In this document: one piece after another, positions 5,742 through 5,824 of the stretch
How positions within the stretch are numbered: the first letter of the stretch is position 1
Layout: each line of letters begins with the position of its first letter
Assembly (NCBI GenBank): GCA_009780595.1
Contig: WQZT01000108.1
Coordinates: 1-5,824, forward strand
From: Treponema sp.
GTDB taxonomy: Bacteria > Spirochaetota > Spirochaetia > Treponematales > Breznakiellaceae
DNA: 5,824 bases
Direction of reading: 5' to 3'
Position numbers and translations under genes: made by a program
Notes under the pieces: generated by a model
Databases searched by the model: none
The model's input: the letters and a program-made list of their open reading frames with translations, nothing else
What the model was told of the DNA's origin: nothing

Positions 5742-5824
5742 TACATCGCTCCAGATGGACGAGTGGAATTCAAGCCCGCCGGAGGATTCTTCCCACAGGT
5801 TTTGCAGGGAAAACTCGCGGGGAC
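5721..5824 (-). CDS. Possible 3' end of a convergent minus-strand gene (partial)
   Basis: Read on the minus strand from the window edge, one frame runs 33 codons (start PREFSLQNLWEESS, end SDVIITGVF) to TAA at 5723-5721. It would converge on the lipoprotein gene with 19 bases between stops. Composition looks protein-like and codon-position GC follows a coding-like pattern, but so does one plus-strand frame, and an open run of this length is not rare by chance. No family is recognised. It would place the TATAAT match inside coding sequence. Confidence 0.28.
   Translation of the reverse strand, partial: PREFSLQNLWEESSGGLEFHSSIWSDVIITGVF

Noticed and set aside
5742..5824. Possible RNA gene (RNase P, tmRNA, SRP or 6S) at the window end
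   Set aside because: None of the conserved core sequences of these RNAs were recognised; only one short pairing CCCGC/GCGGG and an inner TTCCC/GGGAA are visible.
1..5824. CRISPR arrays, tRNA or rRNA genes, insertion sequences, phage or plasmid functions
   Set aside because: No direct-repeat arrays, cloverleaf or rRNA sequence, transposase or terminal inverted repeats were seen; the region looks like ordinary chromosome.

Overview
The window is a compact, GC-rich stretch with one run of co-directional plus-strand genes. It contains the tail of an unidentified gene, pyrimidine-nucleoside phosphorylase (deoA/pdp), the exonuclease gene recJ, an M23 (LytM-type) peptidase lipoprotein, ribosomal protein S21 (rpsU), and a second lipoprotein of the phosphodiester glycosidase (NAGPA) family. 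Two lipoproteins with relaxed lipoboxes, the style of the S21 sequence and the enlarged RecJ suggest a spirochaete, probably a Treponema-like gut or rumen lineage. That assignment is inferred from recalled family features, not from a search.

Region by region: 1-46 is open in one frame only and probably ends an upstream gene. 82-1386 is deoA. recJ (1387-3513) starts on the base after the deoA stop. The M23 gene (3510-4556) overlaps the recJ stop by four bases (GTGA). These three look translationally coupled. An 80-base leader with several possible hairpins (4557-4637) precedes rpsU (4638-4841), which starts at TTG behind an almost full-length Shine-Dalgarno sequence. The NAGPA-family lipoprotein follows, and its signal peptide is encoded across the rpsU stop with no ATG, GTG or TTG available. 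About 125 bases after the rpsU stop, inside the lipoprotein coding sequence, lies a textbook intrinsic terminator (GC hairpin plus eight T). The last 123 bases hold a good sigma-70-type promoter match and, in conflict with it, a possible convergent gene tail on the minus strand.

The genes do not form one pathway: nucleoside salvage, DNA repair, envelope remodelling and translation are mixed. The most notable points are (a) a RecJ insertion of about 140 residues that reads like a DnaQ-type (DEDD) exonuclease fold with most catalytic acids lost, and (b) the rpsU-lipoprotein junction. There the missing start codon, a nested ATG followed by AAAAAG, and the intragenic terminator together suggest that expression of the lipoprotein depends on translation through the terminator.
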